From an uncultured Schlesneria sp. (GTDB taxonomy: Bacteria; Planctomycetota; Planctomycetia; Planctomycetales; Planctomycetaceae), in contig CAIMFH010000159.1 in the NCBI GenBank assembly GCA_903840265.1, positions 19,214 through 83,213 of the forward strand: 64,000 nt of DNA. Reading direction: 5' to 3'. The notes beneath the pieces are model-generated. The model did no database searches. It was not told where the DNA came from and saw nothing but the letters and a program-made list of their open reading frames with translations. The position numbers and the translations under genes were made by a program. Positions 9,432-19,529 of this stretch are shown here, piece by piece; within the stretch, counting starts at the first letter, position 1, and each line of letters begins with the position of its first letter.

Positions 9432-12068
9432 ATGAGTTTCGAAATCCTCTACACTTCCGCTCCCTCGGGATTGCGTACTGGTAGCAGCGGATACTGCACC
9501 GTTCTGAGCAGCCGTGGAGTTCCGGCATCGACTGTGGAGTTGTTGGAATCGTTGAGCGGTTATCGGCATCTGTTTCCGCTTGGACATCCGCAAGCGCAGC
9601 TGAACCCGGTAAATTTCGGCCACTATGTCTTGCGAATCAGCGGTCGCCGGGAACATGTGTTGTCGCGCGTCTCTGACTTCAAATTGGACTACACGGGTCG
9701 GTCAAACAAATTGGCACACCACGTCGTGGTGGATGAGATCGCGGCCGTTCCCGCTGGCCCCGCCTGGCTGTTGAAGCGTCCCGGCTGGATCCGCGACAAC
9801 TGGAACGGGGACGTTGGGCTCTCTGACGGCAATCGGATTCCCGCGCCCGAGGTCCGCGCGGCGGCTCCCTGCTCTGCCTGGGCGCGTGTCATTGGTGATG
9901 CCGGATGGGCAGGCGTCCTGGCAGAATCGTTCCTGGCAGATCCGAATCGAAAGGTCTTTCTGATCTATCAGCCTGGAACTGACGTGCTGGCCCTGTTCGA
10001 TGAAGCCATCGCATTGTTACCCGAATCCAAGCGATGGGACGTGACCTTTGCGACGTTTGGAGCGGCCCTGCCAGCGACAGTCGATTGCTTGTGGAATGGA
10101 GTTGTGGCGGGCTCTGCAGAAGTCGATCAAAGCCGCAAATTCATCAACGCGCTGCGGATTGATTTGACGGCAAAGAATGCGATAGCACAAGGCGGGACAT
10201 TGGTGACTGCCGCCCGCACGGGAATCACATCGGCTCCGCCGTTGTCAGTGAGTCGAATGGCGTCGACTCCGAAATTGCCGAAGAACACAGTCGATCGGGA
10301 AACGTTAGAGGATCTCCCGGAATCCACACTCACTCTGAACAGGCCGGCCGGTCCGCGCGATCGAAAGATCCCACCGTCGCTGCCGTCCGCCCGCGCCAGA
10401 TCCGCCACTCAGACCGATGCCGGCCTGATGCGGTACATCACGGGCGCCATTATTGGTGGTGCTGTCATCGCGATCATCGTGTCAGTCGTTCTCATGTCTC
10501 CGAAACCCGAACCGGCTGACACGAATCACCGCTTGGCCGATCTAAACTCTGCGGAAAATCGAACACCAATCACCGGTGTTCAAGGAATCTCACCCCCCGC
10601 ATCCGTGCCAGGAACTGGGGATGCTTCCCGTCAAACGCCAACAATGCCGACGACACCCGATACTGCGAATGATGATCCCGACAAGGCGGCGACACCGCCA
10701 GCAACCGTTCAGTTTTCTGGCGATCCGCCTGCGAATATTCCGCCACCCGACCCTCAAGCTGCGGGACATGAAAAGAAGCCCGAAGTTGCGAAAGTCGTCA
10801 AGACCAAGGTCTCCAATAAGCCATTGGCCATCTGCACGAAGAAACGCGTCAAAATCGAGAATGGAGATCACTGGCGGACGAGTTTTATATTCCCGGCCAA
10901 ATTGAAGAGCGAGGCGAAGGGCATTCGCTTTCTGGCACCCGTCGACGCAAATAACAAGGTTGTTGCCGGCTTTGCCAGCGCCACTGCCAAAGTTGAAGCA
11001 GAACCCCTGAACGAGAATTCGGTGGTTCTGGAGATCAAGAAAGAAGGAAAACAGTGGGACAACAATCATGCCTTCAAGGTGTCGATCCCAACCGCGAGGG
11101 ATTCGGCCGACAACCGCGAATCGATTGACCTTCAATCAGAGTCCGAAGTCGTCATGACGGGTCCGAAGCTCGACAAGGTGCTTGCATTCGCATTTTCTGG
11201 TTGTGTTGTGGAGGGTGAACGCCCCAATCTGGTGCTGTTCCACGCGCCCCCGCTCCAATGGCCAGGCCCGCTGGCATTGCATAAAGCGGGAAAAGTCACT
11301 CAGTCAGAGGGGAAAGCAGAATTGTACGAAACTCCCCTGCTTGGCAGTCCAGACGGCAACGGGGACAAAGATGTGCGGGACAACGCCGATCACCTGAAGA
11401 ATGATCTTTTGAAGTTCGTCCTGGAATGTCCCAATCTGTTGGCTATTCACGATCTTGTCGTCACGATCCCCAACGACGGAGAAATTTTGTGGGGAGGTAC
11501 GCGAAATGAAAGAGGTGAACCCTTAATCATTCTTCCCGAGGAAAAGTTGGGGAGCATGATCACCTTGACCTTCTCGGTGACCGCGAAACCCGAATCAAAG
11601 TCGGATGGTTCTCCCAAGCTCCGTGTGACGATCTCGCCGACCAGAGAAGACCTCAAAAACTCGGTCACCAAGTCCATAGAAATGTGTCACAAAGAATGGG
11701 GAACTTTATTCAGTGTGACCAACGCTCCTGACAAGAGGCTGGCGAATTCCAAGACCGAAGAATCGCTGGATGAACTTGATCGCGGGGTGTCGCCGAAATC
11801 AGACGAATCGCAGTCGCCAGTGCAGATGAAAGCCAAGCACCTGATTGAAGAGAAAAGAAAACTGGTGCGACAGTCCAGGCAAATTGAAGACTTCTACGAA
11901 CAGGGACTGGCGAAGATGAAGATCGCCTCTGCCAGAGTTGGTCATTCGCTCATGGAGCTGGAGCATCCTGAACATCGTCGATTCCAAGTGGATCTGGTTG
12001 TGATCGGGACAGCTTCGACGGAAATTGATTACCTCGGCTGGAACGCTGCTGGGAAAACAAAGAAATAA
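9432..12068 (+). CDS. GAP1-N2-like protein with transmembrane anchor
   Basis: 878 aa. The N-terminal ~250 residues match the pattern of the GTPase-associated protein 1 N-terminal domain type 2: an ILYTSAPSGLRTGSSGYCTV start, SLSGYRHLFPL and the downstream HVVVDE/KRPGWI region. A Ser/Pro-rich linker precedes a single transmembrane helix (about 334-355), then a Pro/Thr-rich spacer and a ~450-residue C-terminal region of mixed beta structure that I do not recognise, ending in a helical segment. Topology suggests the GAP1 domain is cytoplasmic beside the GTPase and the C-terminal part external (inference). It lies 134 bases after the GTPase gene and 15 bases before the next gene. Confidence 0.75.
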   Translation: MSFEILYTSAPSGLRTGSSGYCTVLSSRGVPASTVELLESLSGYRHLFPLGHPQAQLNPVNFGHYVLRISGRREHVLSRVSDFKLDYTGRSNKLAHHVVVDEIAAVPAGPAWLLKRPGWIRDNWNGDVGLSDGNRIPAPEVRAAAPCSAWARVIGDAGWAGVLAESFLADPNRKVFLIYQPGTDVLALFDEAIALLPESKRWDVTFATFGAALPATVDCLWNGVVAGSAEVDQSRKFINALRIDLTAKNAIAQGGTLVTAARTGITSAPPLSVSRMASTPKLPKNTVDRETLEDLPESTLTLNRPAGPRDRKIPPSLPSARARSATQTDAGLMRYITGAIIGGAVIAIIVSVVLMSPKPEPADTNHRLADLNSAENRTPITGVQGISPPASVPGTGDASRQTPTMPTTPDTANDDPDKAATPPATVQFSGDPPANIPPPDPQAAGHEKKPEVAKVVKTKVSNKPLAICTKKRVKIENGDHWRTSFIFPAKLKSEAKGIRFLAPVDANNKVVAGFASATAKVEAEPLNENSVVLEIKKEGKQWDNNHAFKVSIPTARDSADNRESIDLQSESEVVMTGPKLDKVLAFAFSGCVVEGERPNLVLFHAPPLQWPGPLALHKAGKVTQSEGKAELYETPLLGSPDGNGDKDVRDNADHLKNDLLKFVLECPNLLAIHDLVVTIPNDGEILWGGTRNERGEPLIILPEEKLGSMITLTFSVTAKPESKSDGSPKLRVTISPTREDLKNSVTKSIEMCHKEWGTLFSVTNAPDKRLANSKTEESLDELDRGVSPKSDESQSPVQMKAKHLIEEKRKLVRQSRQIEDFYEQGLAKMKIASARVGHSLMELEHPEHRRFQVDLVVIGTASTEIDYLGWNAAGKTKK

Positions 12069-12083
12069 TCAGGGCCATTCTCC

Positions 12084-15044
12084 ATGTTCCAACTGCAATC
12101 CATCATCGACCGAATCAGAATCGTCCTTGCTCGGGAGCGATACGAAGTGTCTCCCGAGATCAAGGAGTTAGCCAGCGATTTCAGTGACCAGACTCGCCAG
12201 CTCAACGAACGTCTGCGGCGTTGCGGTGAGTACCTGCGGCAAGGATTGCGATCGGAAGCGATTCACGAAGCCGAAACGGAACCGAGGCTATTGGATTGTG
12301 TCTCGGTCTTGGAAAGCTTTTCCGAGGAAGAACGAAACGCTTGGAAGGATGTGTGTGAGTTCCTGGACCTGCCAATCGGGGAACCACTGCTTCGCAATGT
12401 CGCCATCATGGTGGATGAGGCCTACGCGGAGCAGGCGCCGCTGGAAAACCTGATGCGTCAGCACCGTAAGCTGGCTTTGCAACGGGCGCCACTGCCGATC
12501 CGCCTGAGATTGTTGCGCAAGCTCGCACAGGCAGACTCCAATGCCGAACATTGGACCGAGGATCTGACTCGCTTCGAAGAAGTTCGACACGAACAGATCG
12601 CGCAAGAGGCGAGATCGCAGAAGAAGGTCATGTCGGTTGTCGCATTGGACGAACTGCTGACGGAGGCTAGTTCCAAGGAATGGATCGTTCCGCCTCCTCC
12701 AAAGATCGTGTCTTCAATTCGCACGATGCGACGTGAGGCCCTCCGTGGCGCTGCGCGGCAAAAACTGGCAGAGATCGAGCGTGAATTAAGCGAGGCCCAT
12801 TCGGACAAGGACTACCAGAAGGGACGCACCGCATACGAACAGTGGCAGAGGGCCTTGCCCGTTGCCGAACTACCGGCTGACGATCCACTGATCACTCGCA
12901 CCCTGGCGGCATTGGCCTGGTGTGAACAGGAACAGACGCTGGAATCCGGCGAGACCGTCTGGCAGAACCACATTCACACGGTCGAACTGGCACTCGAAAG
13001 TCCTCGTACCGACCAGCAATCGCTGGCGCGCCTCGTAGAACAAACGGGGCGAATGGGACGCGCGCTACCCGATCCGCTCGGTACACGCCTGACGGACAGA
13101 TTGCGCGGATTGCGGGTCCAGCGAGGCCGTCGGCGAATCTTGGTCGGAGCGACCGCCTGCACGGGGGCCATTGCCATCGTTGCGATGGTCGTCATGATCA
13201 TTCAATGGTCCAACGAAGTCTCGCAACGGAAAGAGATCACCAAACGCATCTACCAGATGACCGAACGAGGAGAAATAGAGCAGGCCGCGGAACTGTCGAA
13301 ACAGTTTGATGCCCGTTGGCAGCACGTGCCCGATTGGCTTGATGCCAAGGCCAGCATCATGACCGCCCAGAAAGCTCTGGCGGATCGCGAACGCCGGTAT
13401 GAGGCCTTGGTGTCGCAGATCGAGGCGGTTTCTGACACCGATGAGAAGGGCTTTGAGCGACTGGTTCGCGAAACAGAAGACCACGTCAACACACCACCCG
13501 TTAACGATGACTTGAAGCAGCGATTCGACCAGCGCAAGCGAATCCTGACTGCCGAACGTCAGAAAAAGAAGAACAAGCTTGAAGAAAGCCTGGCTGGCCG
13601 AGTAGCCGTTCAGGAATCAGAAATCAATTCGCTGGAAAACAAGTTCCTGGAGATGGAGTTAGCGGAATTCACGGCGATGCGCGACCGCATTCAAGGAGCC
13701 TTGACTGTATTGGCCGACTCCCCTGGTCTACCCAAGAACCTGGCAGACTCGGTCAACCTCCATCGATCTCGGCTGGACGACATTGATCGAAAGAACTCCA
13801 AGGCGATTCGCCGCAAGCAGTTGTTTGCAGAACTGAGTAAGCATTCCAGAGTCCCTCACAACTCGCCCGCGCCGGGGGTTGACGGCTACATCACCTCGTT
13901 GACCAAAGGTGCAGAGTCCCTGATCAAGTCGGACACGCTAGTCGAAGAATTGCAGAAGTCATCGCAGGAAGCGCCAGCTTGGAAGGCCGTCTACGCCGTG
14001 CAACAGGGGCTTCCTTCCGATCCAGCATTGATGTTCCCGATTGATCCACAAAAGCTCGCGTCGCGCAAGAAGGAGATCGTCCGCCTGATCGAGCAACACC
14101 AGATGTGTCCGTTGCAGGATGTCCTGAAGACGTATTCCGCTCTGTTGAAAACGCTGGAAGAACGTCAAAACGCCGTGGAAACGTTTCGCAAGTACTTGGC
14201 CACCGAAGAAATGAACGGTCTGTTCGTCGTCTACTCGGTCACAACTCCACGACCGTATTACGTGAATGAGTCCGCGGAATTGAAATCGGGTAGCTTCTTT
14301 CGATGGTGCCGGCGCAACGAGAGCAGCCAAGTCAAACTCCCTTTTTTCAAGCTGAAAAATTCCAAGCCGGAAGATGCTCCACAGAAACAGTTGGCAGAGA
14401 AACTCAGAGTTATTCTGAAAGAAATCGCGTATGACAACTGGAGTGATATCTGTCGGCGGCTTGTTGAAACGACACTGGAAGAACGCAACCCGATTGCTTC
14501 AGATGTTGACCCACTTCTAAAACTTGAGATCGTGAACCGGATCAACGACATGGCGGTGAAAGGCAATTCCGATTGGAATACACAGAAGCGATTCCAGGAC
14601 TTCGCGGAGCCACTGCAAGCTGCCAGAATCAAGTACGCCAATGCCGACTGGGCAGATCCCGAGGATAAGAATCTTGAAAAATATCGGGATACCGTCTCGG
14701 GGCTGGAACGCGGTGCCAAGCTGAATTCCGCCAATGTTTTCGCCACTTCGGAGGTGCCGTTTAAGGATCTGGCGAAGAAACTTCAAGACCGCTATGAAGC
14801 GATCGGATTCATGTGGAAATTGGATGAACAGGCACCGCAAATCCAAATCCCGTTGAACCCTGGCAAGCCGTACCAGATCCTGGCCAGCGTTCCTCTGGAG
14901 AATGCCACTGCGACCGCCAACCTGCATCGTTTTGAAGTCGTGGGCGACATCAACTCGAAAGGGCAGATCGAGCCGAAACAGGACTCGTTGTTGAAATACT
15001 TCAGAGCTGGCCGTCTGTTGTTTGTCAAAACATCAAACGACTAG
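12084..15044 (+). CDS. Large membrane-anchored helical protein of the GTPase cluster
   Basis: 986 aa, rich in Glu, Lys, Arg and Gln. The first ~345 residues are alpha-helical, followed by one transmembrane helix (about 352-373, ILVGATACTGAIAIVAMVVM) and then ~600 residues with long coiled-coil-like stretches (for example RQKKKNKLEESLAGRVAVQE). No enzymatic motif is visible. The gene starts 15 bases after the GAP1-like gene, so the two are surely co-transcribed. The one-helix layout with large domains on both sides mirrors its neighbour, and a scaffold or signal-transmitting role across the membrane is likely (inference). Unknown family. Confidence 0.65.
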   Translation: MFQLQSIIDRIRIVLARERYEVSPEIKELASDFSDQTRQLNERLRRCGEYLRQGLRSEAIHEAETEPRLLDCVSVLESFSEEERNAWKDVCEFLDLPIGEPLLRNVAIMVDEAYAEQAPLENLMRQHRKLALQRAPLPIRLRLLRKLAQADSNAEHWTEDLTRFEEVRHEQIAQEARSQKKVMSVVALDELLTEASSKEWIVPPPPKIVSSIRTMRREALRGAARQKLAEIERELSEAHSDKDYQKGRTAYEQWQRALPVAELPADDPLITRTLAALAWCEQEQTLESGETVWQNHIHTVELALESPRTDQQSLARLVEQTGRMGRALPDPLGTRLTDRLRGLRVQRGRRRILVGATACTGAIAIVAMVVMIIQWSNEVSQRKEITKRIYQMTERGEIEQAAELSKQFDARWQHVPDWLDAKASIMTAQKALADRERRYEALVSQIEAVSDTDEKGFERLVRETEDHVNTPPVNDDLKQRFDQRKRILTAERQKKKNKLEESLAGRVAVQESEINSLENKFLEMELAEFTAMRDRIQGALTVLADSPGLPKNLADSVNLHRSRLDDIDRKNSKAIRRKQLFAELSKHSRVPHNSPAPGVDGYITSLTKGAESLIKSDTLVEELQKSSQEAPAWKAVYAVQQGLPSDPALMFPIDPQKLASRKKEIVRLIEQHQMCPLQDVLKTYSALLKTLEERQNAVETFRKYLATEEMNGLFVVYSVTTPRPYYVNESAELKSGSFFRWCRRNESSQVKLPFFKLKNSKPEDAPQKQLAEKLRVILKEIAYDNWSDICRRLVETTLEERNPIASDVDPLLKLEIVNRINDMAVKGNSDWNTQKRFQDFAEPLQAARIKYANADWADPEDKNLEKYRDTVSGLERGAKLNSANVFATSEVPFKDLAKKLQDRYEAIGFMWKLDEQAPQIQIPLNPGKPYQILASVPLENATATANLHRFEVVGDINSKGQIEPKQDSLLKYFRAGRLLFVKTSND

Positions 15045-15095
15045 GCGCAACTTCAAAACCGCAAGTCTACTGCTTCCCAGGCATTCGGGGCTGTC

Positions 15096-16754
15096 ATGGA
15101 TCAAAATCGATATTACATCCGGTTGCGTGGAAAGACTCGCGGTCCCTATACGATCGAGCAATTGCGTCGACTCGTGTCTCGCGGCCAGTTCAGTCGAATG
15201 TACCAGGTCTCGACCGACAAGCTGGCATGGATTTCCGCCGCCGATCTGCGCGAAGTCTTCGCTATAGCTCAACCGGTGCCGACCGGACCCCCGTCCCACG
15301 CATTCTCGCTGGCCGAGCAATGGTATTACGCGTCGGGCGATCAAAGACTCGGCCCCGTCTCACGCGATGAATTGCTGATGTCGCTTTCTGGAGGGCACCT
15401 CCCCGGTTCGGCTCTCGTCTGGCGCGAGGGCCTGTCGGACTGGCTTCCCGCCGAAATTGTCTTCGCGGAAGTGATTTCCTCGCCAACTCTGCGCAGAAAA
15501 TCAAAGGCACCCACTTTCTGGGCCGCAGTCTCACTTCTACTCGCCGCGGCCCTGGGGATCGGAACCGTCTTCTGGTGGCAGAACGAAGGTCGTCGAACAC
15601 AACAAATTAACCGCAACGACGTTTCTCTCGCGGTAACCGACGGCGATACAAAAACTCCGAATGTTGTGAATACCGTTCCGGTGCCAGCTGAAGTCAAACC
15701 TGTCGAAGTGAAGCCAGCTGAAGTGACAACGGTTGAGGTCAAACCAGTTGAAGTCAAGCCAGCTGAAGCCCAACCAGTTGAAGTCAAAGAGAACAGCGGC
15801 GATGTTAAGAAGACGAGTGCGGTCAATGCTGTTGCGGAGTCCGGTGAAATCAGATCTGTGGAGGTCAAAGACAAGAGCGTCGTCTCGGTGATCAATGAGA
15901 GCGTCGGAATGGTTGGTCTCTATTTAAGTATCGATATGCACGATGGTGTGCGCCATGAAAAATGGATGGGGAACGGCAGTTGCTTCCTGGTCAATCGACA
16001 GGGACATGCCATTACCAACCGACACGTCGTGAAAGAGCATAAAGAATGGCAAAACGCAACAGGTAAGGGACGTATCGAAAGGCTGGTTCGGGCGCTATTG
16101 TCCGGCACCGATCTCACTGATTCGGTGACCAAAAAACAAATCGCGGCTATCGAAAAGCGGATGTCGCGCATCGCAAAGATTGCTCCTCATTGTGTGGTGT
16201 ACTTTGCTGGCAAAGGATTTCCAGCGGAAGTTCACTATGTCAGTGGTCGCTTTGACATGGCCGTATTGAAAATTGAAGGGTTGCCTCCGTCCCCGTGGTT
16301 TGCCTTGAGTGCCGACAATGAATGTCCTCAAACTTCTCCGGTATTTGCATTTGGATTTCCCGGAACTTCCCAGGAAGCTGTGGCCGATTCGGAGAAGGCA
16401 TTCGAGATTGCCAGACAGCTAGGATCTTCGATAGACGACCTGCTCTTCGGAACGGACGATCATCGCAATGCAGTCAAATCAGGTTCATTCGAGGTGTCGA
16501 CGACGAGTGGAGAAGTTGAGCAGATTCAAGAGGAGACTGGCGGTATTTTCCATGCGAAGCATAGCGCCAGAATTAGCTGGGGGAACTCGGGTGGACCGCT
16601 GGTGCTTCGGGAAGGGAAGCCCGGAACCGTCTTTGGGATCAACACTCAATATATTCCCAAAGGGGTTGCTCCTGTTCCGGTGGCATTTCCGATCGCACAG
16701 ATGAAAAAAGAGCTTGAACAAGATGCCAAAGTTCCAGATTTGAACTGGCGGTGA
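15096..16754 (+). CDS. Double GYF_2-domain, membrane-anchored trypsin-like serine protease
   Basis: 552 aa. Two GYF_2 domains at the N-terminus (about 1-58, YYIRLRGKTRGPYTIEQL; about 72-125, WYYASGDQRLGPVSRDEL), a transmembrane helix (about 141-161), a degenerate repeat of the unit VEVKPAE (about 197-232), then a trypsin/DegP-like domain. The apparent triad is His310 (TNRHVV), Asp387 (FDMAVLK) and Ser498 (GNSGGP). GYF_2 domains probably bind proline-rich partners in the cytoplasm; the protease would lie outside. It is last in the GTPase/GAP1 operon and is the only obvious effector-like enzyme in it. An N-terminal GTPase-controlled switch driving an external protease is my inference. Confidence 0.85.
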   Translation: MDQNRYYIRLRGKTRGPYTIEQLRRLVSRGQFSRMYQVSTDKLAWISAADLREVFAIAQPVPTGPPSHAFSLAEQWYYASGDQRLGPVSRDELLMSLSGGHLPGSALVWREGLSDWLPAEIVFAEVISSPTLRRKSKAPTFWAAVSLLLAAALGIGTVFWWQNEGRRTQQINRNDVSLAVTDGDTKTPNVVNTVPVPAEVKPVEVKPAEVTTVEVKPVEVKPAEAQPVEVKENSGDVKKTSAVNAVAESGEIRSVEVKDKSVVSVINESVGMVGLYLSIDMHDGVRHEKWMGNGSCFLVNRQGHAITNRHVVKEHKEWQNATGKGRIERLVRALLSGTDLTDSVTKKQIAAIEKRMSRIAKIAPHCVVYFAGKGFPAEVHYVSGRFDMAVLKIEGLPPSPWFALSADNECPQTSPVFAFGFPGTSQEAVADSEKAFEIARQLGSSIDDLLFGTDDHRNAVKSGSFEVSTTSGEVEQIQEETGGIFHAKHSARISWGNSGGPLVLREGKPGTVFGINTQYIPKGVAPVPVAFPIAQMKKELEQDAKVPDLNWR

Positions 16755-16792
16755 CAGGGACACCTCGGGAAGTGGCCAACGGTCAATCGGCT

Positions 16793-18439
16793 TCAAAAAG
16801 GATAACCCAAATCGCTAGAACCCTCACCCGATTCTGGGAGACGAGGATTCAAGAACTGAGCGAGGCTGTTCGTGAACGACTCGCATTTCGCCGACAGGTC
16901 AGGACGGATCGACACGACATCGGCCAGCGATTCGGCGAAGTGAGTCAACGTCGGTTCGATGAGAGCCTCGGCGAGAGACGATTCGGAATTTTGCAAAAGT
17001 TCACGCAGGTTACCGAAATCGCGATTGAGCTGATCGATGAATCGCTGTGCCTCCACGGCACTAGATTTACTCTTGAGGTTGACGATCAACTCGGCCAGGT
17101 GACCGCCGATACCGAATAGGCGGACACCCAGCGGCACGTCGTCGGCGTCTCCCAAGGAAAAGCTGGACGACCAGACTGAGTCTCTTTCCTCGCGTCCGAA
17201 GCCGGAAACCACCAAGCCCAGGCGTTTGCGTTCCTCCTGTTCGGCTGCAAAACGCCGATGGAATTCCTCCCGTTCGCGTTCTGTCGTCTCCCATTCCTCG
17301 CGCGTGCGATGGCGGTAGTCAAAGGCGAAGTCGTCATCCATGTTGCAGCCGTCCAAGTGCCAGAATACAGGTCCGGGCATGTCAGCCATCATTTGGCAAC
17401 ACGGGCAGTCGGGGTCGACGATCGCTTCATGACCGCACACCCCTTCGGGGATTCGAGCGCGCTCGCGGGCGATGATGGAACGCGGCCTGCGTCCATGAAA
17501 TTCCGGGTCAGGGCTGTCGAGCCATTCGTCCCGCTCGCATTCCAATCGAGGAACTTCGTTCGCGAGAAAATCACCGACGGTCAGCGATTGCGGCCCATCC
17601 GCAATGGGTTGTACTTTTTCCAATTCAACGAGCCGGTCCCAGCAAGACCAGAGCAGCTCGCGAACCAGTTCATAGTAGAGGACAACTTCATGCGTACCGA
17701 AGCCACCATAGCGGAACGCGAACGACGACTCATTTAGTCCTGGCGGACATTCTCGTAGCAGCGACCATCGTTCCGACTGATCCTGCAGATCCCACTCGAG
17801 GTGATTGTGCCGCTCAAGCACCAGCTCGCGGGGGCAGGCTCCGTCCAAGTCGTCACGCGGCGTCAACAGCCAATTCGCATGAATGCCTTTGATTGTGTCG
17901 TCCACGACAAACGCCGTCGTTTTCCGCCGAGTATAGGCTGCGAAGGTCTCGCGTGCGACAAACTCGCTCAGAGGCCGACCGTAAAAGACCGCGCGCGCAT
18001 CAAGTGTTGACCGTGCGGCTCGTTCTCGTCGCCGCGTTGCTGCCAAAACGGACCACTGGCAACGATCGCTTGTGAACAACCAATCGTCCGCCAAGTGATA
18101 GCGCAGCCACGTATCTGTGCTGCATTTCCCGTCGTGATAATCGATTTCACCGATTGGTCCAGGCGACGAATACGTGGAATCGACAAGCACCAGCCGAGCG
18201 ACGAGGTCGATGATAACAAGCCCGGCGTCATAGGGTTCTTCGTTGAGTCCGGAACGAAGATTCGAGAAGAAACGGCGATTCGGACTGCGTTTCTCGAAGC
18301 GGGCAAACGCGGTTTCCAGTTCCGCCAGTGTGACCGGGTCGGCGCTGAGCGCTGCGATTGCGCGGTCGGCCGAACTCCCGTGAACGGTACCAGACCAGTC
18401 GTGTCCGGCTTCCCGGACGACCAAACGAACTTCGCTCAT
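16793..18439 (-). CDS. Hypothetical protein with CPCC motif
   Basis: 548 aa, no recognised domain. Visible features: an early helical region (SADRAIAALSADPVTLAELE), many Trp residues in the middle, a DPDCPCCQMMADMPG box followed by WHLDGCNMDDDFAFDYRHRT (possible metal site), a charged helical stretch (about 385-405) and a helical C-terminus. It converges on the protease gene (38 bases between stops). Its ATG overlaps the TGA of the preceding small gene (ATGA), implying translational coupling. The function is unknown; the family appears in planctomycetes as far as I can recall. Confidence 0.6.
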   Translation of the reverse strand: MSEVRLVVREAGHDWSGTVHGSSADRAIAALSADPVTLAELETAFARFEKRSPNRRFFSNLRSGLNEEPYDAGLVIIDLVARLVLVDSTYSSPGPIGEIDYHDGKCSTDTWLRYHLADDWLFTSDRCQWSVLAATRRRERAARSTLDARAVFYGRPLSEFVARETFAAYTRRKTTAFVVDDTIKGIHANWLLTPRDDLDGACPRELVLERHNHLEWDLQDQSERWSLLRECPPGLNESSFAFRYGGFGTHEVVLYYELVRELLWSCWDRLVELEKVQPIADGPQSLTVGDFLANEVPRLECERDEWLDSPDPEFHGRRPRSIIARERARIPEGVCGHEAIVDPDCPCCQMMADMPGPVFWHLDGCNMDDDFAFDYRHRTREEWETTEREREEFHRRFAAEQEERKRLGLVVSGFGREERDSVWSSSFSLGDADDVPLGVRLFGIGGHLAELIVNLKSKSSAVEAQRFIDQLNRDFGNLRELLQNSESSLAEALIEPTLTHFAESLADVVSIRPDLSAKCESFTNSLAQFLNPRLPESGEGSSDLGYPF

Positions 18440-18849
18440 GAGCTTGATCTCCGTTTTGTGGACTTCGGTGCCTCGCCGATCGTCTGGGGTGGATCAGACT
18501 TCAACTTCTCGTGCCATTTCACTAATTCGCGAAGTTTTGCCAGGTGATCGAGATCGACGTGATGGGCCTGCAAGGCACGTTGATACGACGCTTGATTCTT
18601 CGTGCAGACCAGCGTGTACGGTCGGCCTTTGCGCTCTGTGACGTGGGTCGTGTCGAGTTTCTTGCCGTCGATCACATGGTGCAAATGTTGTCGGCGACGC
18701 TCGGCCAGGGGAAACCGGAGCGTCTGCGTGTTCGGGTCGTTGAGGAAGCGGCTGAGCTCTAGCGTCGTCGGCAAGCGGCCGTTCGCGCAGAACGTGCCTG
18801 GACGATCGATATTTTTCAATGTTTCGAGAAGTTGTTGCTGGACCCGCAT
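18436..18849 (-). pseudogene. Internally deleted remnant of a 2OG-Fe(II)-oxygenase-family protein
   Basis: 137 aa. Residues 1-30 (LLETLKNIDRPGTFCANGRL) look like the N-terminus, and residues 31-120 (RRQHLHHVIDGKKLDTTHVT, then PYTLVCTKNQASY) look like the C-terminal end, of a much longer planctomycete family annotated as 2OG-Fe(II) oxygenase. The middle part, which would carry the catalytic HxD...H residues, is absent. The join (LPTTL/ELSRF) is in frame, so the remnant is still an open frame with a good start and overlaps the next gene by ATGA. It may be a relic or a shortened functional protein. The family assignment is from memory and should be tested by a protein search. Confidence 0.5.
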
Positions 18850-19328
18850 GGCCTACTCCCCAACTACTTACCCCCGAATCACTGTGTTTGAACCTTCAGC
18901 GCCGGGGGACGAATGAGTGCCAGTTCTATCCACTAAAAGCACCTGGTGCGGCGCACTGATACAGTGGCACCGAAGAGCCCTATCGTACCCATCGCTGACT
19001 CCGCGACAAGCTGGCGGCGAAGAGGCGAAACCGCATGACAACGGTTCATCTGATTTCAACCCGCCATCAACCTAGTCTCGGCCTGTTGTCCGCTGCGTCA
19101 GATATTCAACTTCAGATTTTTTGCTCAATTCCAGCAAAAGAAGTTGCCAGCTGGGAAATCTGAACTAGGTTGACCGTATCGGTGACAAAAAATGATCAGT
19201 CGATAGTACTGGAACTTTGTCAGTTGATGCGGTGTAGCAAGGTTCAACCGGCGGCTCAATGCGCCGATTGGATGGGTTCTCCGACCCCTAACCATTCCGC
19301 GTGGACCATCGAATTGTAAGGATCGCTC
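18850..19328. other. Intergenic region before the pilus locus
   Basis: About 480 bases between divergently transcribed units. It must hold the promoter of the minus-strand pair and of the small plus-strand frame that precedes cpaA. No RNA gene or repeat recognised. Confidence 0.4.
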
Positions 19329-19445
19329 ATGTTTCCGTTTTGGTGTGAATTGTCCGGCAGCCAGCTTCTCCAGTGGATTTCCAGCGGCATGGTTCTGCTG
19401 GTTTGTCTGGTGAACCTGGCCGCGGGACAGCGGAACGGCTACTGA
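19329..19445 (+). CDS. Small single-helix protein (38 aa)
   Basis: Short frame starting ATG TTT CCG with AAGGA eight bases upstream. It encodes MFPFWCELSGSQLLQWISSG followed by MVLLVCLVNLAAGQ and a TAC-TGA end, so a single hydrophobic helix fits a small membrane protein. It lies 84 bases before the prepilin peptidase start, in the position where a pilin gene is often found in tad loci, but it has no Flp leader motif. It could be an unrelated small protein or chance. Confidence 0.35.
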   Translation: MFPFWCELSGSQLLQWISSGMVLLVCLVNLAAGQRNGY

Positions 19446-19529
19446 TCCAATCGCAGCCAGATGGCTGTCCGAAAGCTGGAGCTTTCGTCTAAAAAGTCAC
19501 CCTCACTCGTTCAGAAAGGTAGTTGGAAC

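Noticed and set aside
15685..15790. CRISPR-like or tandem DNA repeat
   Set aside because: It is the coding sequence of a degenerate VEVKPAE linker in the protease, not an array.
7198..18439. Toxin-antitoxin or restriction system
   Set aside because: No toxin, methylase or nuclease motif; the proteins fit a GTPase/GAP1-type membrane system instead.
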